Assembly: GCA_963789535.1 (NCBI GenBank)
Contig: CAWBKU010000004.1
Coordinates: forward strand, 124,001-188,000
Direction of reading: 5' to 3'
Origin: CAVXHQ01 sp963789535
GTDB lineage: Bacteria > Pseudomonadota > Alphaproteobacteria > Rhodobacterales > Rhodobacteraceae
DNA length: 64,000 nucleotides
Shown piece by piece: positions 17,751-26,631 of this stretch (the stretch's first letter is position 1; every line of letters begins with the position of its first letter). Both the position numbers and the translations under genes were made by a program. The notes under the pieces are model-generated. The model did not search any database, was not told where the DNA came from, and saw only the letters and a list, made by a program, of their open reading frames with translations.

Positions 17751-17963
17751 TCAGTAGCAGCCGTTGGTGCCGGTGGCGGCACGGGCGCCGAGGCCCGCGG
17801 CACCGCCGATGAGCGCGCCGGTGCCGACGTTTTCGCCAGTGATGCGCGCCGCGCCCGCACCGAGCAGGGCGCCGGTCGCGGCACATTCCGCCGCGGTCTG
17901 GCCGCAGGCGGCAAGAAAGCCGAGAACACCGATGACGCGGAACATTTTGAAGCGATAGACCAT
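17751..17963 (-). CDS. Small glycine-zipper lipoprotein
   Basis: 70 residues. The N-terminus 'FRVIGVLGFLAACGQT' is a lipoprotein signal with lipobox LAAC, so Cys would be acylated and the protein anchored in a membrane. The mature part is a glycine-zipper helix pair ('TGALLGAGAARITGENVGTGALIGGAAGLGARAATG'-like pattern with G/A every fourth residue) ending in Asn-Gly-Cys-Tyr, as in small outer-membrane Gly-zipper proteins such as the YMGG/OsmB types. An AGGA ribosome-binding site supports the ATG at 17963 over the internal ATG six codons later. Confidence 0.7.
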   Translation of the reverse strand: MVYRFKMFRVIGVLGFLAACGQTAAECAATGALLGAGAARITGENVGTGALIGGAAGLGARAATGTNGCY

Positions 17964-18408
17964 GTGTATTTTCCTGTCTTGTTATGTGTTTGCCCGTTCG
18001 GGTCGATCTTGGGCGGGAATGAGACCACTGCTCGCATGAGACATGGACACCCACAAGTATGGGTTTGCCCACCTTTCACGCGATATCCAATAACAATCGG
18101 CGGAACGGCCTGTTCCCGGGCAATTTCACGCCGCCCGGCGCAGGCGGCAGGCCCCACGCAGCCCCCTGGAACGCGAAGCGACCCGACCTCAGAGAGATCG
18201 GGCCGCCCCGTTGGGGAAGGGTAACGGTATTGACAGTTCGCAACCGGAAGCTTGCTGGACCCACCGGCTACAAAAGCACAATCGCACTCCGGCGCCGCTG
18301 TGGCAAATCCCCATTCAGGCGGAGGTCCGGAATGCGCCAATTCCCGCTGGACGGTGGCGAAAAGCCGCTGATGCAACCCCAGGTTGCGACACCGCGCCGC
18401 ACCGCCCG
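17964..18408. other. 445-base intergenic region, no gene seen
   Basis: It separates the minus-strand lipoprotein gene from the minus-strand 114-residue protein gene. Base composition is lower in GC near 17975-18110, where the promoter of the lipoprotein gene should lie. A short stem (CCCGA/TCGGG, near 18180-18205) and the hairpin listed separately at 18374 were noted. TTGACA occurs on the plus strand near 18230 but no plus-strand gene follows it. No convincing coding sequence was found; open frames here have shadow composition. Confidence 0.45.
18361..18388 (-). terminator. Possible terminator after the 114-residue protein gene
   Basis: GCAACC at 18374-18379 and GGTTGC at 18383-18388 form a 6-bp stem with a 3-base loop, followed on the minus strand after nine bases by CTTTT. 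It lies 20 bases beyond the stop of the upstream minus-strand gene. The gap between stem and T run makes it a weak candidate. Confidence 0.3.
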
Positions 18409-18753
18409 TCACTCGAAGACCTCGGGGAATGAGGCCCGTGCGCGGTTCATGTCGATCCGCAGCTTTGCCTCGTAATCCTCTGGATCGAAGGGATCTTCGG
18501 CCGCCACCACCTCGCGGCCGAAGAGCCAGCTCAGGCGTCCCGCGTCGAGGTTGCCGCGCACGAAGGGGTTTTCGCCGAAATGCTCCCACAGGGCGGCCAT
18601 GAACGCCTCGTCGGCACGCTTGTCGGTGGAACGGCGGTCGGGATAGCGCGTCCGCGCCGTGATCCGGGTCGCCCCCTTGTCGTTGTTGCGGCGAATCGTG
18701 AACTGGAAATCGGTGCCGGGCAGGCGTCCCGGAAAGCCGCGATGCTTTTCCAT
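18409..18753 (-). CDS. Hypothetical protein, distal to pccB
   Basis: 114 residues, soluble, basic N-terminal half ('FTIRRNNDKGATRITARTRYPDRRSTDKRAD') and acidic C-terminal half ('DPFDPEDYEAKLRIDMN'). No recognised domain. Its ATG overlaps the TGA of the DUF6497 gene by one base (TGATG), so it is translationally coupled to it and is the third gene of the pccB transcript. Function unknown; the persistent linkage with propionyl-CoA carboxylase is the only clue. Confidence 0.7.
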   Translation of the reverse strand: MEKHRGFPGRLPGTDFQFTIRRNNDKGATRITARTRYPDRRSTDKRADEAFMAALWEHFGENPFVRGNLDAGRLSWLFGREVVAAEDPFDPEDYEAKLRIDMNRARASFPEVFE

Positions 18754-19121
18754 CAGTAGAGTTCCCAGGTGCAGGCGCCGTCCGCGACGGTATAGCTGTC
18801 GAAGACCTGCACCGCGTCGGGGTCGGACTCGCCGAAGGTGACGGGGCGGTCGGCGAGCGAGATGACGACGTGCGCGGGGGTCAGGCCGTTGGCGGCGAGG
18901 GCCGGGATAACCTGCGTGTCGCAGATCCAGATCATGTCCTCGGCGATCGTTTCCGCAGCGCCATCGGCCAGCGCGGTGGCCACGAGCCGCAGGCGCATCG
19001 TGTCGGTTTCATCGTCCATGATGACCTCTGCGATGGTCGCCTCGAGGCCCGAGGGCGTCGTGATGTCCTGCGCGGCGAGGGCCGTGGGCGCGAACGCGAG
19101 AAGGAGGGCAAAGCGGTTCAT
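18753..19121 (-). CDS. DUF6497 family secreted protein
   Basis: 122 residues with a Sec signal peptide ('MNRFALLLAFAPTALAAQ', cleavage after LAA) and a compact mature domain with two cysteines ('MIWICDTQVIP' and 'ADGACTWELY') that could form a disulfide in the periplasm. 'TPAHVVISLADRPVTFGE' is typical of DUF6497, a family of unknown function found mainly in Rhodobacteraceae. The ATG overlaps the pccB stop by four bases (ATGA), indicating coupling with the carboxylase beta subunit. Confidence 0.75.
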   Translation of the reverse strand: MNRFALLLAFAPTALAAQDITTPSGLEATIAEVIMDDETDTMRLRLVATALADGAAETIAEDMIWICDTQVIPALAANGLTPAHVVISLADRPVTFGESDPDAVQVFDSYTVADGACTWELY

Positions 19122-20656
19122 AGCGGGATGTTGTCGTGCTTTTTCCAGGGGTTCTGCTGGCTCTTGCCACGCAGGGACGCGAACGCCCGGCAGATGCGCT
19201 TGCGCGAGGTGGCAGGCTCGATCACCTCGTCGATGAAGCCGCGTTCGGCGGCGATGAACGGCGTGGCAAAGCGGGCCTCGTATTCGGCGGCGCGCGCCGC
19301 GATCTCGTCCGCCGTGCGGCCGCGATAGATGATCTCGGTCGCGCCGCGCGCGCCCATCACCGCGATCTCGGCGGTGGGCCAGGCATAGTTGAAATCGCCG
19401 CGCAGGTGTTTGGAAGACATGACGTCGTAGGCGCCGCCATAGGCCTTGCGGGTGATGAGCGTCACCTTGGGCACCGTTGCCTCGCCATAGGCGAAGAGGA
19501 GTTTGGCGCCGTGCTTGATGACGCCGCCATATTCCTGCGCGGTGCCGGGCAGGAAGCCGGGGACGTCGACGAGCGTCAGGATCGGGATTTCGAAGGCATC
19601 GCAGAACCGCACGAAGCGCGCCGCCTTGCGCGACGAATCTATGTCGAGGCAGCCCGCGAGCACCATCGGCTGGTTCGCCACCACGCCGACGCTGCGCCCC
19701 TCGAGTCGGATGAAGCCGGTGAGGATGTTGCGCGCGAACTCGGCCTGGATCTCGAATAAATCGCCCTCGTCGGCGAGCTTGGCGATCAGCTCGCGCATGT
19801 CGTAGGGAGTGTTGGCATTGGCGGGGATGAGGGTATCGAGGCTCGGCTCGATCCGGTCCGGCGTGTCGAAGAACGGTCGCACGGGCGCCGTGCTGCGGTT
19901 CGACAGCGGCAGGAAATCGACGAGGCGGCGGATTTCGGACAGCGCCTCGACGTCGTTCTCGAAGGCGCCGTCGGCCACCGACGACCGCCGCGTGTGGGTG
20001 CTTGCGCCACCCAGCTCCTCGGCCGTCACCACCTCGTTGGTGACGGTGCGCACCACTTCGGGGCCGGTGACGAACATGTAGGACGTGTCCTTCACCATGA
20101 AGATGAAGTCGGTCATCGCGGGGGAATAGACGGCGCCGCCGGCGCACGGGCCCATGATGACGCTGATCTGCGGCACCACACCGGACGCCATGACGTTGCG
20201 CTGGAACACCTCGGCATAGCCCGCAAGGCTCGCCACCCCCTCCTGTATCCGCGCGCCGCCCGAATCGTTCAGGCCGATGACGGGCGCGCCGTTCTGCATC
20301 GCCATGTCCATGATCTTGCAGATCTTCTGTGCATGGGTTTCGGACAGCGAGCCGCCGAAGACGGTGAAATCCTGGCTGAACACATAGACCATGCGGCCAT
20401 TCACCGTGCCCCAGCCCGTCACCACGCCGTCGCCGGGCGGGCGGTCGTCCTGCATGCCGAAATCGGTGCAGCGGTGGGCGACGAACATGTCGAACTCTTC
20501 GAAGCTGTCCTCGTCGAGCAGCAGGTCGATGCGTTCGCGCGCCGTGAGCTTGCCGCGCGCGTGCTGTGCCGCCACCCGCCGGTCGCCGCCGCCCGCACGC
20601 GCCTGCGCGCGCCGTGCCTCGAGTTCCTGCAAGACCCCCTGCGTCGCCTCGCCCAT
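19118..20656 (-). CDS. pccB: Propionyl-CoA carboxylase beta (carboxyltransferase) subunit
   Basis: Transfers the carboxyl group from biotin to propionyl-CoA, giving methylmalonyl-CoA. The 512-residue length fits PCCB. The two crotonase-type halves are visible: N-terminal 'GKLTARERIDLLLDEDSFEE' and 'NDSGGARIQEGVASLAGYAEVF' with the oxyanion-hole 'GPCAGGAVYSPAMTDF'; C-terminal 'DVPGFLPGTAQEYGGVIKHGAKLLFAY' region (split here) and 'KAYGGAYDVMSSKH'. It heads a minus-strand unit pccB-DUF6497-hypothetical. Together with pccA and the mutase it makes the propionyl-CoA to succinyl-CoA route; the methylmalonyl-CoA epimerase is not in the window. Confidence 0.96.
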   Translation of the reverse strand: MGEATQGVLQELEARRAQARAGGGDRRVAAQHARGKLTARERIDLLLDEDSFEEFDMFVAHRCTDFGMQDDRPPGDGVVTGWGTVNGRMVYVFSQDFTVFGGSLSETHAQKICKIMDMAMQNGAPVIGLNDSGGARIQEGVASLAGYAEVFQRNVMASGVVPQISVIMGPCAGGAVYSPAMTDFIFMVKDTSYMFVTGPEVVRTVTNEVVTAEELGGASTHTRRSSVADGAFENDVEALSEIRRLVDFLPLSNRSTAPVRPFFDTPDRIEPSLDTLIPANANTPYDMRELIAKLADEGDLFEIQAEFARNILTGFIRLEGRSVGVVANQPMVLAGCLDIDSSRKAARFVRFCDAFEIPILTLVDVPGFLPGTAQEYGGVIKHGAKLLFAYGEATVPKVTLITRKAYGGAYDVMSSKHLRGDFNYAWPTAEIAVMGARGATEIIYRGRTADEIAARAAEYEARFATPFIAAERGFIDEVIEPATSRKRICRAFASLRGKSQQNPWKKHDNIPL

Positions 20657-20826
20657 GCCCGCCCCTCTTCGCTTTGCCCCACTCTAGCGGCAGGTTGCCG
20701 CAGGATGAAGGCGCAAACGACCGTCGGTCGCCGGGGCGCTCTCGGTTCGTTTTCGCACAGGGGGGTGGCACGGCGCGCGGCGCGGCGGGGATGGACGCAC
20801 CGGGCGCCGCCGATTATTGCCGCGCC

Positions 20827-22059
20827 ATGACCGCGATGCCGACCATCCGCTTCCTCGACCGCACGACGCCGCCGCACATCGCGACGCTGATCCTGCTGGC
20901 AGGCATCTCGGCGCTGAACATGTCGATCTTCCTGCCGTCGCTGAACGCGATGGCGGTCTATTTCGGGACCGATTACGGGATCATGCAGCTCGCGGTCTCG
21001 CTCTACCTCGCGACCACGGCGGTCCTTCAGATCGTGATCGGGCCGATCTCGGACCGCTATGGCCGCCGCCCGGTCCTGCTCGTCGCGATGGCGATCTTCG
21101 TGTTCGCGACCGTCGGCGCGCTCCTGTCGAGCACTATCGGCGCGTTCCTCGCGTTCCGGATGCTTCAGGCGGTCGTGGCGTCCGGCATGGTCCTCAGCCG
21201 GGCGGTGGTGCGCGACATGGTTCCGCAGGCGCAGGCGGCGTCGATGATCGGCTACGTCACGATGGGCATGGCGCTGGTGCCGATGATCGGCCCGATGCTC
21301 GGTGGCGCGATGGAGGAATGGTTCGACTGGCACGCGATCTTCGTCTTCGTCGCGCTGGCAGGCGCGGGAGTCCTCTGGCTCGTCTGGGCCGATCTGGGCG
21401 AGACGGTGCGCGGCGAGGGCGTGAGTTTCGCCGAACAGATCGCGGGCTATCCCGAACTTCTGCGCTCGCCGCGGTTCTGGGGCTATTCGCTCGGCGCCGC
21501 CTTCGGATCGGGCGCGTTCTTTGCGCTGCTGGGCGGGGCGTCCTTCGTGGCGGGCGGGGTCTTCGGTCTGTCGCCGCTCTGGGCGGGGTTCGCGCTCGGC
21601 TCTCCGGCGATCGGTTATGCGGCGGGCAATTTCCTGTCGGGGCGCTATTCGGTGAGCGTCGGGATCAACACCATGGCGCTGATCGGCACGCTGATCGCTA
21701 CCGGCGGCATGGTCGCCTCGATGGCGGTGACGCTGGCGGGCGTGTCGCATCCGGTCGTGTTCTTCGGCTTCTGCACCTTTCTCGGTCTGGGCAACGGGTT
21801 GTTGATGCCGAACGCCATCGCGGGCTCTCTCTCGGTGCGGCCGCGCCTTGCGGGGACGGCCAGCGGCCTGTCGGGCGCGATCATGATCGGCGGCGGTGCC
21901 GCGCTGTCGGCCCTCGCGGGCGGATTGCTGCACGACGGGAGCGGCACGATACCGTTGCAGGTGATCATGGCGGTCTCCTCGGCGCTGGGGGCCGCGGCGA
22001 TCTGGTACGTCATCCTGCGCGAGCGTCGGATCCTGTCCGAGGCGCCCCGCCCCGCCTGA
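20827..22059 (+). CDS. MFS exporter, Bcr/CflA-like
   Basis: 410-residue major facilitator with about 12 hydrophobic segments. The loop 2-3 motif 'ISDRYGRRPVLL' and the helix-5 region 'GYVTMGMALVPMIGPMLGGAMEE' match the drug:H+ antiporter-1 family with 12 helices (Bcr/CflA), which export chloramphenicol-, bicyclomycin- or cysteine-like compounds. Substrate unknown. Start placed at ATG 20827; another ATG is three codons later. Divergent from pccB, followed after 70 bases by the CoxG-like gene. Confidence 0.88.
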   Translation: MTAMPTIRFLDRTTPPHIATLILLAGISALNMSIFLPSLNAMAVYFGTDYGIMQLAVSLYLATTAVLQIVIGPISDRYGRRPVLLVAMAIFVFATVGALLSSTIGAFLAFRMLQAVVASGMVLSRAVVRDMVPQAQAASMIGYVTMGMALVPMIGPMLGGAMEEWFDWHAIFVFVALAGAGVLWLVWADLGETVRGEGVSFAEQIAGYPELLRSPRFWGYSLGAAFGSGAFFALLGGASFVAGGVFGLSPLWAGFALGSPAIGYAAGNFLSGRYSVSVGINTMALIGTLIATGGMVASMAVTLAGVSHPVVFFGFCTFLGLGNGLLMPNAIAGSLSVRPRLAGTASGLSGAIMIGGGAALSALAGGLLHDGSGTIPLQVIMAVSSALGAAAIWYVILRERRILSEAPRPA

Positions 22060-22129
22060 ACGGCGAGCGCGATTGCCATTCCGGCTCGCCCGCGACAGGA
22101 TCGTGGCATTTGGGGAGGGACGCTACACC

Positions 22130-22582
22130 ATGGAACTGACTGGCAGCCGCACCATCGCGGCCGACCGCGCCACCGTCTGGGCGCGCCTGAACGACGCCGA
22201 GACCCTGCGCACCTGCATCCCCGGCTGTCAGGAACTGACCGGCTCGCCCGGGGAGGGGTTCGAGGCGGTCGTGGTGCAGAAGGTCGGGCCGGTAAAGGCG
22301 ACGTTCAAGGGCATGGTGACACTTTCGAACGTGGTGCCGGGGGTGAGCTATACGATCACCGGCGAGGGCAAGGGCGGTGTCGCAGGCTTTGCCAAAGGCG
22401 GTGCGGACGTGGTGTTGGCGGATGTAGAGGGGGGCACGGAACTGGCCTATACGGTCGAGGCGGCCGTGGGCGGCAAGCTCGCGCAGCTTGGCAGCCGGAT
22501 CATCGCGGGGTTCGCGCGCAAGATGGCGGATGCGTTCTTCGACCGGTTCCAGGAAGAGGTCGGCGAGGCACCGCCCTCCTGA
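22130..22582 (+). CDS. CoxG-like SRPBCC protein (CO dehydrogenase subunit G family)
   Basis: 150-residue SRPBCC (START-like) protein. 'MELTGSRTIAADRATVWARLNDAETLRTCIPGCQEL' split across the N-terminus, 'VGPVKATFKGMVTLS' and 'GKLAQLGSRIIAGFARKMADAFFDRF' are the standard CoxG blocks. CoxG in carbon monoxide dehydrogenase operons helps membrane anchoring; recent work on homologues suggests binding of quinone-like lipids. No CO dehydrogenase genes are nearby, so this is a stand-alone member. A GGAGGG ribosome-binding site precedes the ATG at 22130. Convergent with the thermonuclease gene, with no gap between stops. Confidence 0.88.
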   Translation: MELTGSRTIAADRATVWARLNDAETLRTCIPGCQELTGSPGEGFEAVVVQKVGPVKATFKGMVTLSNVVPGVSYTITGEGKGGVAGFAKGGADVVLADVEGGTELAYTVEAAVGGKLAQLGSRIIAGFARKMADAFFDRFQEEVGEAPPS

Positions 22583-23272
22583 CTAGCGCCGTGCGGCGCG
22601 CCAGCCTGCGGCGACGGCCTCCGCCTCGGAGCAGAACCAGCGTTCGCCCGCGCCCTCGTCGATCCGGGTGCGGGCATAATCGGCCTGTCCGGGCATATGG
22701 TAGATGCGGCCATTGCCGCTGATGTTGCCCTTGATCCCGCAGCCCGCCACCACCGGCAAGACCTCGGGCTCGGGCGCGCGGCGATAGTCCTCGGGCGATT
22801 GCATCGTCGTGGACCACAGGCCCGCCCGGGCGGCACGGGCGGCCTCTTCGGCGGCGATGTAGTCCCCGGAATAGCGGCGATAGGCGAGGGCATAGCCCTC
22901 GCGCACCAGCGCCGCGTTGAGGTCGGCGCCGCCGAGGTCGCAGCGCACGACGGGACGGTCATAGCGGTCGAGGTCGATCTGCGTGCAGGCGACCGATGCC
23001 CCGCCGATCCGCGCCACCAGCGCATCGCGCGCCCAGCGGCCGCAATCGAAGGCGCCCGTGACCGGCGCCCCTGCCCCGCCGATACACTCCTGCCCGATTT
23101 CCGGCGCGTCGAGGCCGTAGAGGCGCAAGGAACGTCCGTCGACCTCGAGGCCGTCGCCGTCGATTACCCGTGGCACGCCGGCGAAGACGCCGGCCGAGGC
23201 GCGCGGGCCCTGCGACGGCAGGGCGAGGAAGGCGGCGATGCCGAGGGCGGCGAGGAGGAGGAACAGGCGCAT
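22583..23272 (-). CDS. Thermonuclease (SNc) family secreted protein
   Basis: 229 residues: hydrophobic N-terminus ('MRLFLLLAALGIAAFLALPS', signal peptide or anchor), then a staphylococcal-nuclease-like OB-fold domain with 'RVIDGDGLEV', 'RLYGLDAPEIGQEC' and 'NAALVREGYALAYRRYSGDY', the last containing the conserved Tyr/Arg pattern. A C-terminal extension carries 'CGIKGNISGNGRIYHMPGQADYARTRIDE' (split), an SNc-linked segment ending near a Cys, often seen in alphaproteobacterial secreted nucleases. GGAGGG upstream favours the ATG at 23272 rather than one seven codons earlier. Likely a periplasmic or extracellular nuclease. Confidence 0.87.
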   Translation of the reverse strand: MRLFLLLAALGIAAFLALPSQGPRASAGVFAGVPRVIDGDGLEVDGRSLRLYGLDAPEIGQECIGGAGAPVTGAFDCGRWARDALVARIGGASVACTQIDLDRYDRPVVRCDLGGADLNAALVREGYALAYRRYSGDYIAAEEAARAARAGLWSTTMQSPEDYRRAPEPEVLPVVAGCGIKGNISGNGRIYHMPGQADYARTRIDEGAGERWFCSEAEAVAAGWRAARR

Positions 23273-23380
23273 GGCCACACCCTCCCACCGCAATGGGCCG
23301 AAACCAAGGCCGCCGCCAAATCGTGACGAATTGTCGAGATTATGTGGTTCGGGGGCGCAACACCGCTAAACCCATGCGTG

Positions 23381-25045
23381 TCAGCGTTGCGAGACCTGCC
23401 ACGCAGGGTTGATCCATGGTTCCAGGTTCTCGGGCGCCAGAGGCGCCTTGCCGAGGATATGATCGGATGCCTTTTCGCCCACCATGATCGTCGGGCCGTT
23501 CAGGTTGCCGTTCGGGATGCGCGGAAAGACCGAACTGTCGGCGACGCGCAGGCCGCCCACGCCGATCACCCGGCATTCGGGATCGACGACGGCATCAGGG
23601 TCGTCCGCCGCGCCCATCCGGCAGGTGCCGCAGGGGTGATAGGCGCTCTCGACATGCTCGCGGATCGCGTCGTCGAGCTGGTCGTCGGATTGCACGAGGG
23701 GCCCGGGCTGGATCTCGGCGCCGCGGAAGGGGTCGAAGGGGGTCTGGCCGAAGATTTCGCGGGTGAGGCGGATACAGGTCCGGAAATCGGCCCAGTCCTG
23801 CGGGTCGGCCATGTAGTTGAACAGGATGCGCGGCGGATCGGCCGGATCGGCGGAGCGCAGCGTGATCGCACCGCGCGAGGCCGACCGCATCGGGCCGACA
23901 TGCGCCTGAAAGCCGTGCCCCCGCGCAGCGACCTTGCCGTCGTAGCGCACGGCGAGGGGGAGGAAGTGATACTGGATGTCGGGATATTCGACGCCGGGCG
24001 CGGAGCGGATGAACCCCGCACTCTCGAACTGGTTCGAGGAGGCGAGGCCACGCTTGGTCAGCAGCCATTGGGCGCCGAGCAGGCCCTTGCCGAGGAGGTT
24101 CCAGTATCTGAAGAGGCTGACCGGTCTCGTGGCCTTCATCTGGATATACATCTCCAGATGATCCTGAAGGTTCCGGCCGACACCCGGGCGGTCGGCGATC
24201 ACGTCGATGCCATGCTCGGCCAGATGCGCGGCGGGACCGATGCCCGACAGCATCAGGAGTTTGGGGGAGTTGATCGAGGAGGCGGCGACGATGACCTCGC
24301 GGTCCGCCGAGACCGTCTCGATCCGGCCGCGGCGCGTGACCTCGACGCCGGTGGCGCGGCCGTTTTCGATCACGATCCTGCGGGCGAGGGCGTTGACGAC
24401 GGTGCACCTGCCGGTCTTTTGCGCCGGACGCAGGTAGGCGCGGGCCGAGGACTGGCGGCGGCCGAGGAAGATCGTGGCCTCCATCGCGCCGAAGCCCTCC
24501 TGTTGCTGTCCGTTGTAGTCGTCGGTCACGGGATAGCCCGCCGCCTGCCCCGCCTCGACGAAGGCGCGGGTCAGCGGATTGGTACGCGGGCCGCGGGTGA
24601 TGTGCAGCGGTCCATGCTTGCCCCGCCACGCGCGGTCGACGGGGCCGTGGGCGTGCTCCATCCGCTTGAAATAGGGCAGAACGTCGGCGTAGGCCCAGCC
24701 GTGCGCGCCCGCCCCGGCCCAGTGGTCGAAGTCGCGGGCGTGGCCGCGCACATAGACCATGCCGTTGATCGAGGACGACCCGCCCACCACCTTGCCGCGC
24801 GGCGTGGCGAGGACGCGGCCCCCCAGATGCGGTTCCGGCTCGGAGTGGAAGCCCCAGTCGTAGCGCGCCATGTTCATCGGATAGCTGAGGGCTGCGGGCA
24901 TGTTGATGAACGGGCCCATGTCGGAGCCGCCGTGTTCGATGACGATCACGGATTTGCCTGCCTCGGACAGGCGGAAGGCGATGGCGCAGCCGGCGGAACC
25001 GGCGCCGATGATGACGTAGTCGGCGCGCATCGTTTTGGTATTCAT
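23381..25045 (-). CDS. betA: Choline dehydrogenase (GMC oxidoreductase)
   Basis: FAD enzyme of the glucose-methanol-choline family that oxidises choline to betaine aldehyde, feeding glycine betaine synthesis. 554 residues, normal for BetA. Features: FAD-binding 'YVIIGAGSAGCAIAFRLSE' at residues 10-28, GMC signature 'ATPRGKVVGGSSSINGMVYVRG' region, and the C-terminal 'HPCGTCRMG' with the conserved His followed by 'VADSSVFPRIPNGNLNGPT'. A second ATG (MRADYV) is five codons in. Third gene of the betI-betC-betA run; a 31-bp repeat sits in the 79-base gap after betC. Betaine aldehyde dehydrogenase (betB) is not in the window. Confidence 0.94.
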   Translation of the reverse strand: MNTKTMRADYVIIGAGSAGCAIAFRLSEAGKSVIVIEHGGSDMGPFINMPAALSYPMNMARYDWGFHSEPEPHLGGRVLATPRGKVVGGSSSINGMVYVRGHARDFDHWAGAGAHGWAYADVLPYFKRMEHAHGPVDRAWRGKHGPLHITRGPRTNPLTRAFVEAGQAAGYPVTDDYNGQQQEGFGAMEATIFLGRRQSSARAYLRPAQKTGRCTVVNALARRIVIENGRATGVEVTRRGRIETVSADREVIVAASSINSPKLLMLSGIGPAAHLAEHGIDVIADRPGVGRNLQDHLEMYIQMKATRPVSLFRYWNLLGKGLLGAQWLLTKRGLASSNQFESAGFIRSAPGVEYPDIQYHFLPLAVRYDGKVAARGHGFQAHVGPMRSASRGAITLRSADPADPPRILFNYMADPQDWADFRTCIRLTREIFGQTPFDPFRGAEIQPGPLVQSDDQLDDAIREHVESAYHPCGTCRMGAADDPDAVVDPECRVIGVGGLRVADSSVFPRIPNGNLNGPTIMVGEKASDHILGKAPLAPENLEPWINPAWQVSQR

Positions 25046-25087
25046 CGGTATTCTACTTCTGGCGGGAGCGCGCTGGGCAAATGTGCC

Positions 25088-25118
25088 CCTCCGGGGGGAG
25101 TTGTTACGGCAACGTGAA
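25088..25118 (+). repeat. 31-bp intergenic repeat, copy 2
   Basis: CCTCCGGGGGGAG followed by TTGTTACGGCAACGTGAA. It differs from copy 1 at two positions (one in each half). It lies between the betC stop and the betA start, in the orientation opposite to the genes, so it would be transcribed as the reverse complement within the bet transcript. Confidence 0.8.
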
Positions 25119-25124
25119 TGCGGG

Positions 25125-26631
25125 TCATTCGCCCCTCGGAAAGCGCTTGTTTTCCTCGAGGACGTTGAGGTCCATGTGGTTGCGCATGTAGGCCTCGGAC
25201 GCCTTCTTCAGCGGCTGGTGGTCCCAGGGGAAATAGGCGCCGTTGCGCAGCGCCTCGTAGACGACCCAGCGGCGGGCCTGGCTCTGGCGGACGTCGGCGT
25301 CGAAGCGGGCGAGATCCCAGCGTGCGGCGGCCATGGCGCGGAAGTGCGCGAGGGTGGGCGCGTGGGCAGGATCCCGGGCGAGGTTGGTCGCCTCGTGCGG
25401 GTCGGCGTCCATGTCGAAGAGCTGTTCGGGATCGAGGGAGCAGGCGACGTATTTCCATTTGCTCCTCGCGCAGACCGACGAGCGGCGCATAGGAACCCTC
25501 GGCGGCGTATTCCATCGGCACCGGACCGCGCGCGCCGCCCCGCGCGACGGGCACGAGGCTGATCCCGTCGGTCCAGGGCATCACCTCGGCCATGTCGACG
25601 CCGGCGAGGTCGCAGAGCGTCGGCAGCGCGTCGATGGTGGAGACGGGGGTGTCGATGCGGGCGGGGGTCAGGCCCGGGGCGCAGATCATCAGCGGCACCC
25701 GGGCAGAGCCGTCGCGGAACGACATCTTGAACCATGTCCCGCGCTCGCCCAGCATGTCGCCGTGGTCGGAGACGAAGACGACGATCGCCTCCTGCCGGGT
25801 GTCCTTCAGGGTCTGGAGAATCCGGCCGATATGATCGTCGAGGTAGGAGATATTGGCGAAATAGGCGCGCCGCGCGCGGCGGGCCATTTCGGGGGTGATA
25901 TCGAATTTTTCATAGTCGAAGGAGGTCAGGAGCCGCTGCGTATGAGCGTCCTGTTCGGAAAATGCAATTTCAGGCTGTGGAGGGTCGAGGTGGTCGCAGT
26001 CCGCGTAGAAATCCCAGTAGCGTTTGCGCGCGACGTAGGGGTCGTGCGGATGGGTGAAGCTCGCCGTCAGGCACCACGGGCGCGGGTCGGTGCCGCGCGC
26101 GAGGTCGTAGAGGCGCTGAATGGCGAGGTGGGCGACGTCGTCGTCGTATTCCATCTGGTTGGTGATCTCGGCGACGCCGGCGCCCGTCACCGAGCCGAGG
26201 TTGTGATACCACCAGTCGATCCGCTCGCCCGGTTTGCGGTAGTCGGGCGTCCAGCCGAAGTCGGCGGGATAGATGTCGGTCGTCAGCCGTTCCTCGAAGC
26301 CGTGCATCTGGTCGGGGCCGACGAAGTGCATCTTGCCCGAGAGGCAGGTGAGGTAGCCTGCGCGGCGCAGGTGGTGCGCGTAGGTCGGGATGGATGAGGC
26401 GAATTCGGCCGCGTTGTCATAGACCTGCGTGCGGAACGGCAGTTGCCCGGACATGAACGAGGCGCGCGCGGGGGCACAGAGCGGCGAGGCGGTATAGGCG
26501 TTGGCGAAGCGGACCGAGCGGGCGGCGAGCGCCTTGAGGTTCGGCGCATGCAGCCAGTCGGCGGGCCCGTCGGGAAAGAGGGTGCCGTTGAGCTGGTCGA
26601 CCATGACGATCAGGATGTTGGGCTGCGTCAT
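25125..26631 (-). CDS. betC: Choline-sulfatase, frameshifted near 25465
   Basis: Hydrolyses choline-O-sulfate to choline and sulfate. The sulfatase signature C-A-P-A-R is present at residues 52-56, Cys52 being the residue matured to formylglycine; 'NILIVMVDQLNG' (metal Asp) and 'VFVSDHGDMLGERG' are also there. After 'GSYAPLVGLRE' the frame breaks: an apparent extra base in GAGGAG at about 25463-25468. Dropping it continues with 'KWKYVACSLDPEQLFDMDADPHEATNLA' style sequence to the stop at 25125, giving 501 residues, the usual BetC size. The ATG overlaps the betI stop by four bases. An automatic pipeline would call it a pseudogene; I think a sequence error is likelier. Confidence 0.88.

Noticed and set aside
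18059..18475. Possible gene in the gap near 18.1-18.4 kb
   Set aside because: No ribosome-binding site, random-looking composition, overlaps the end of a coupled minus-strand gene.
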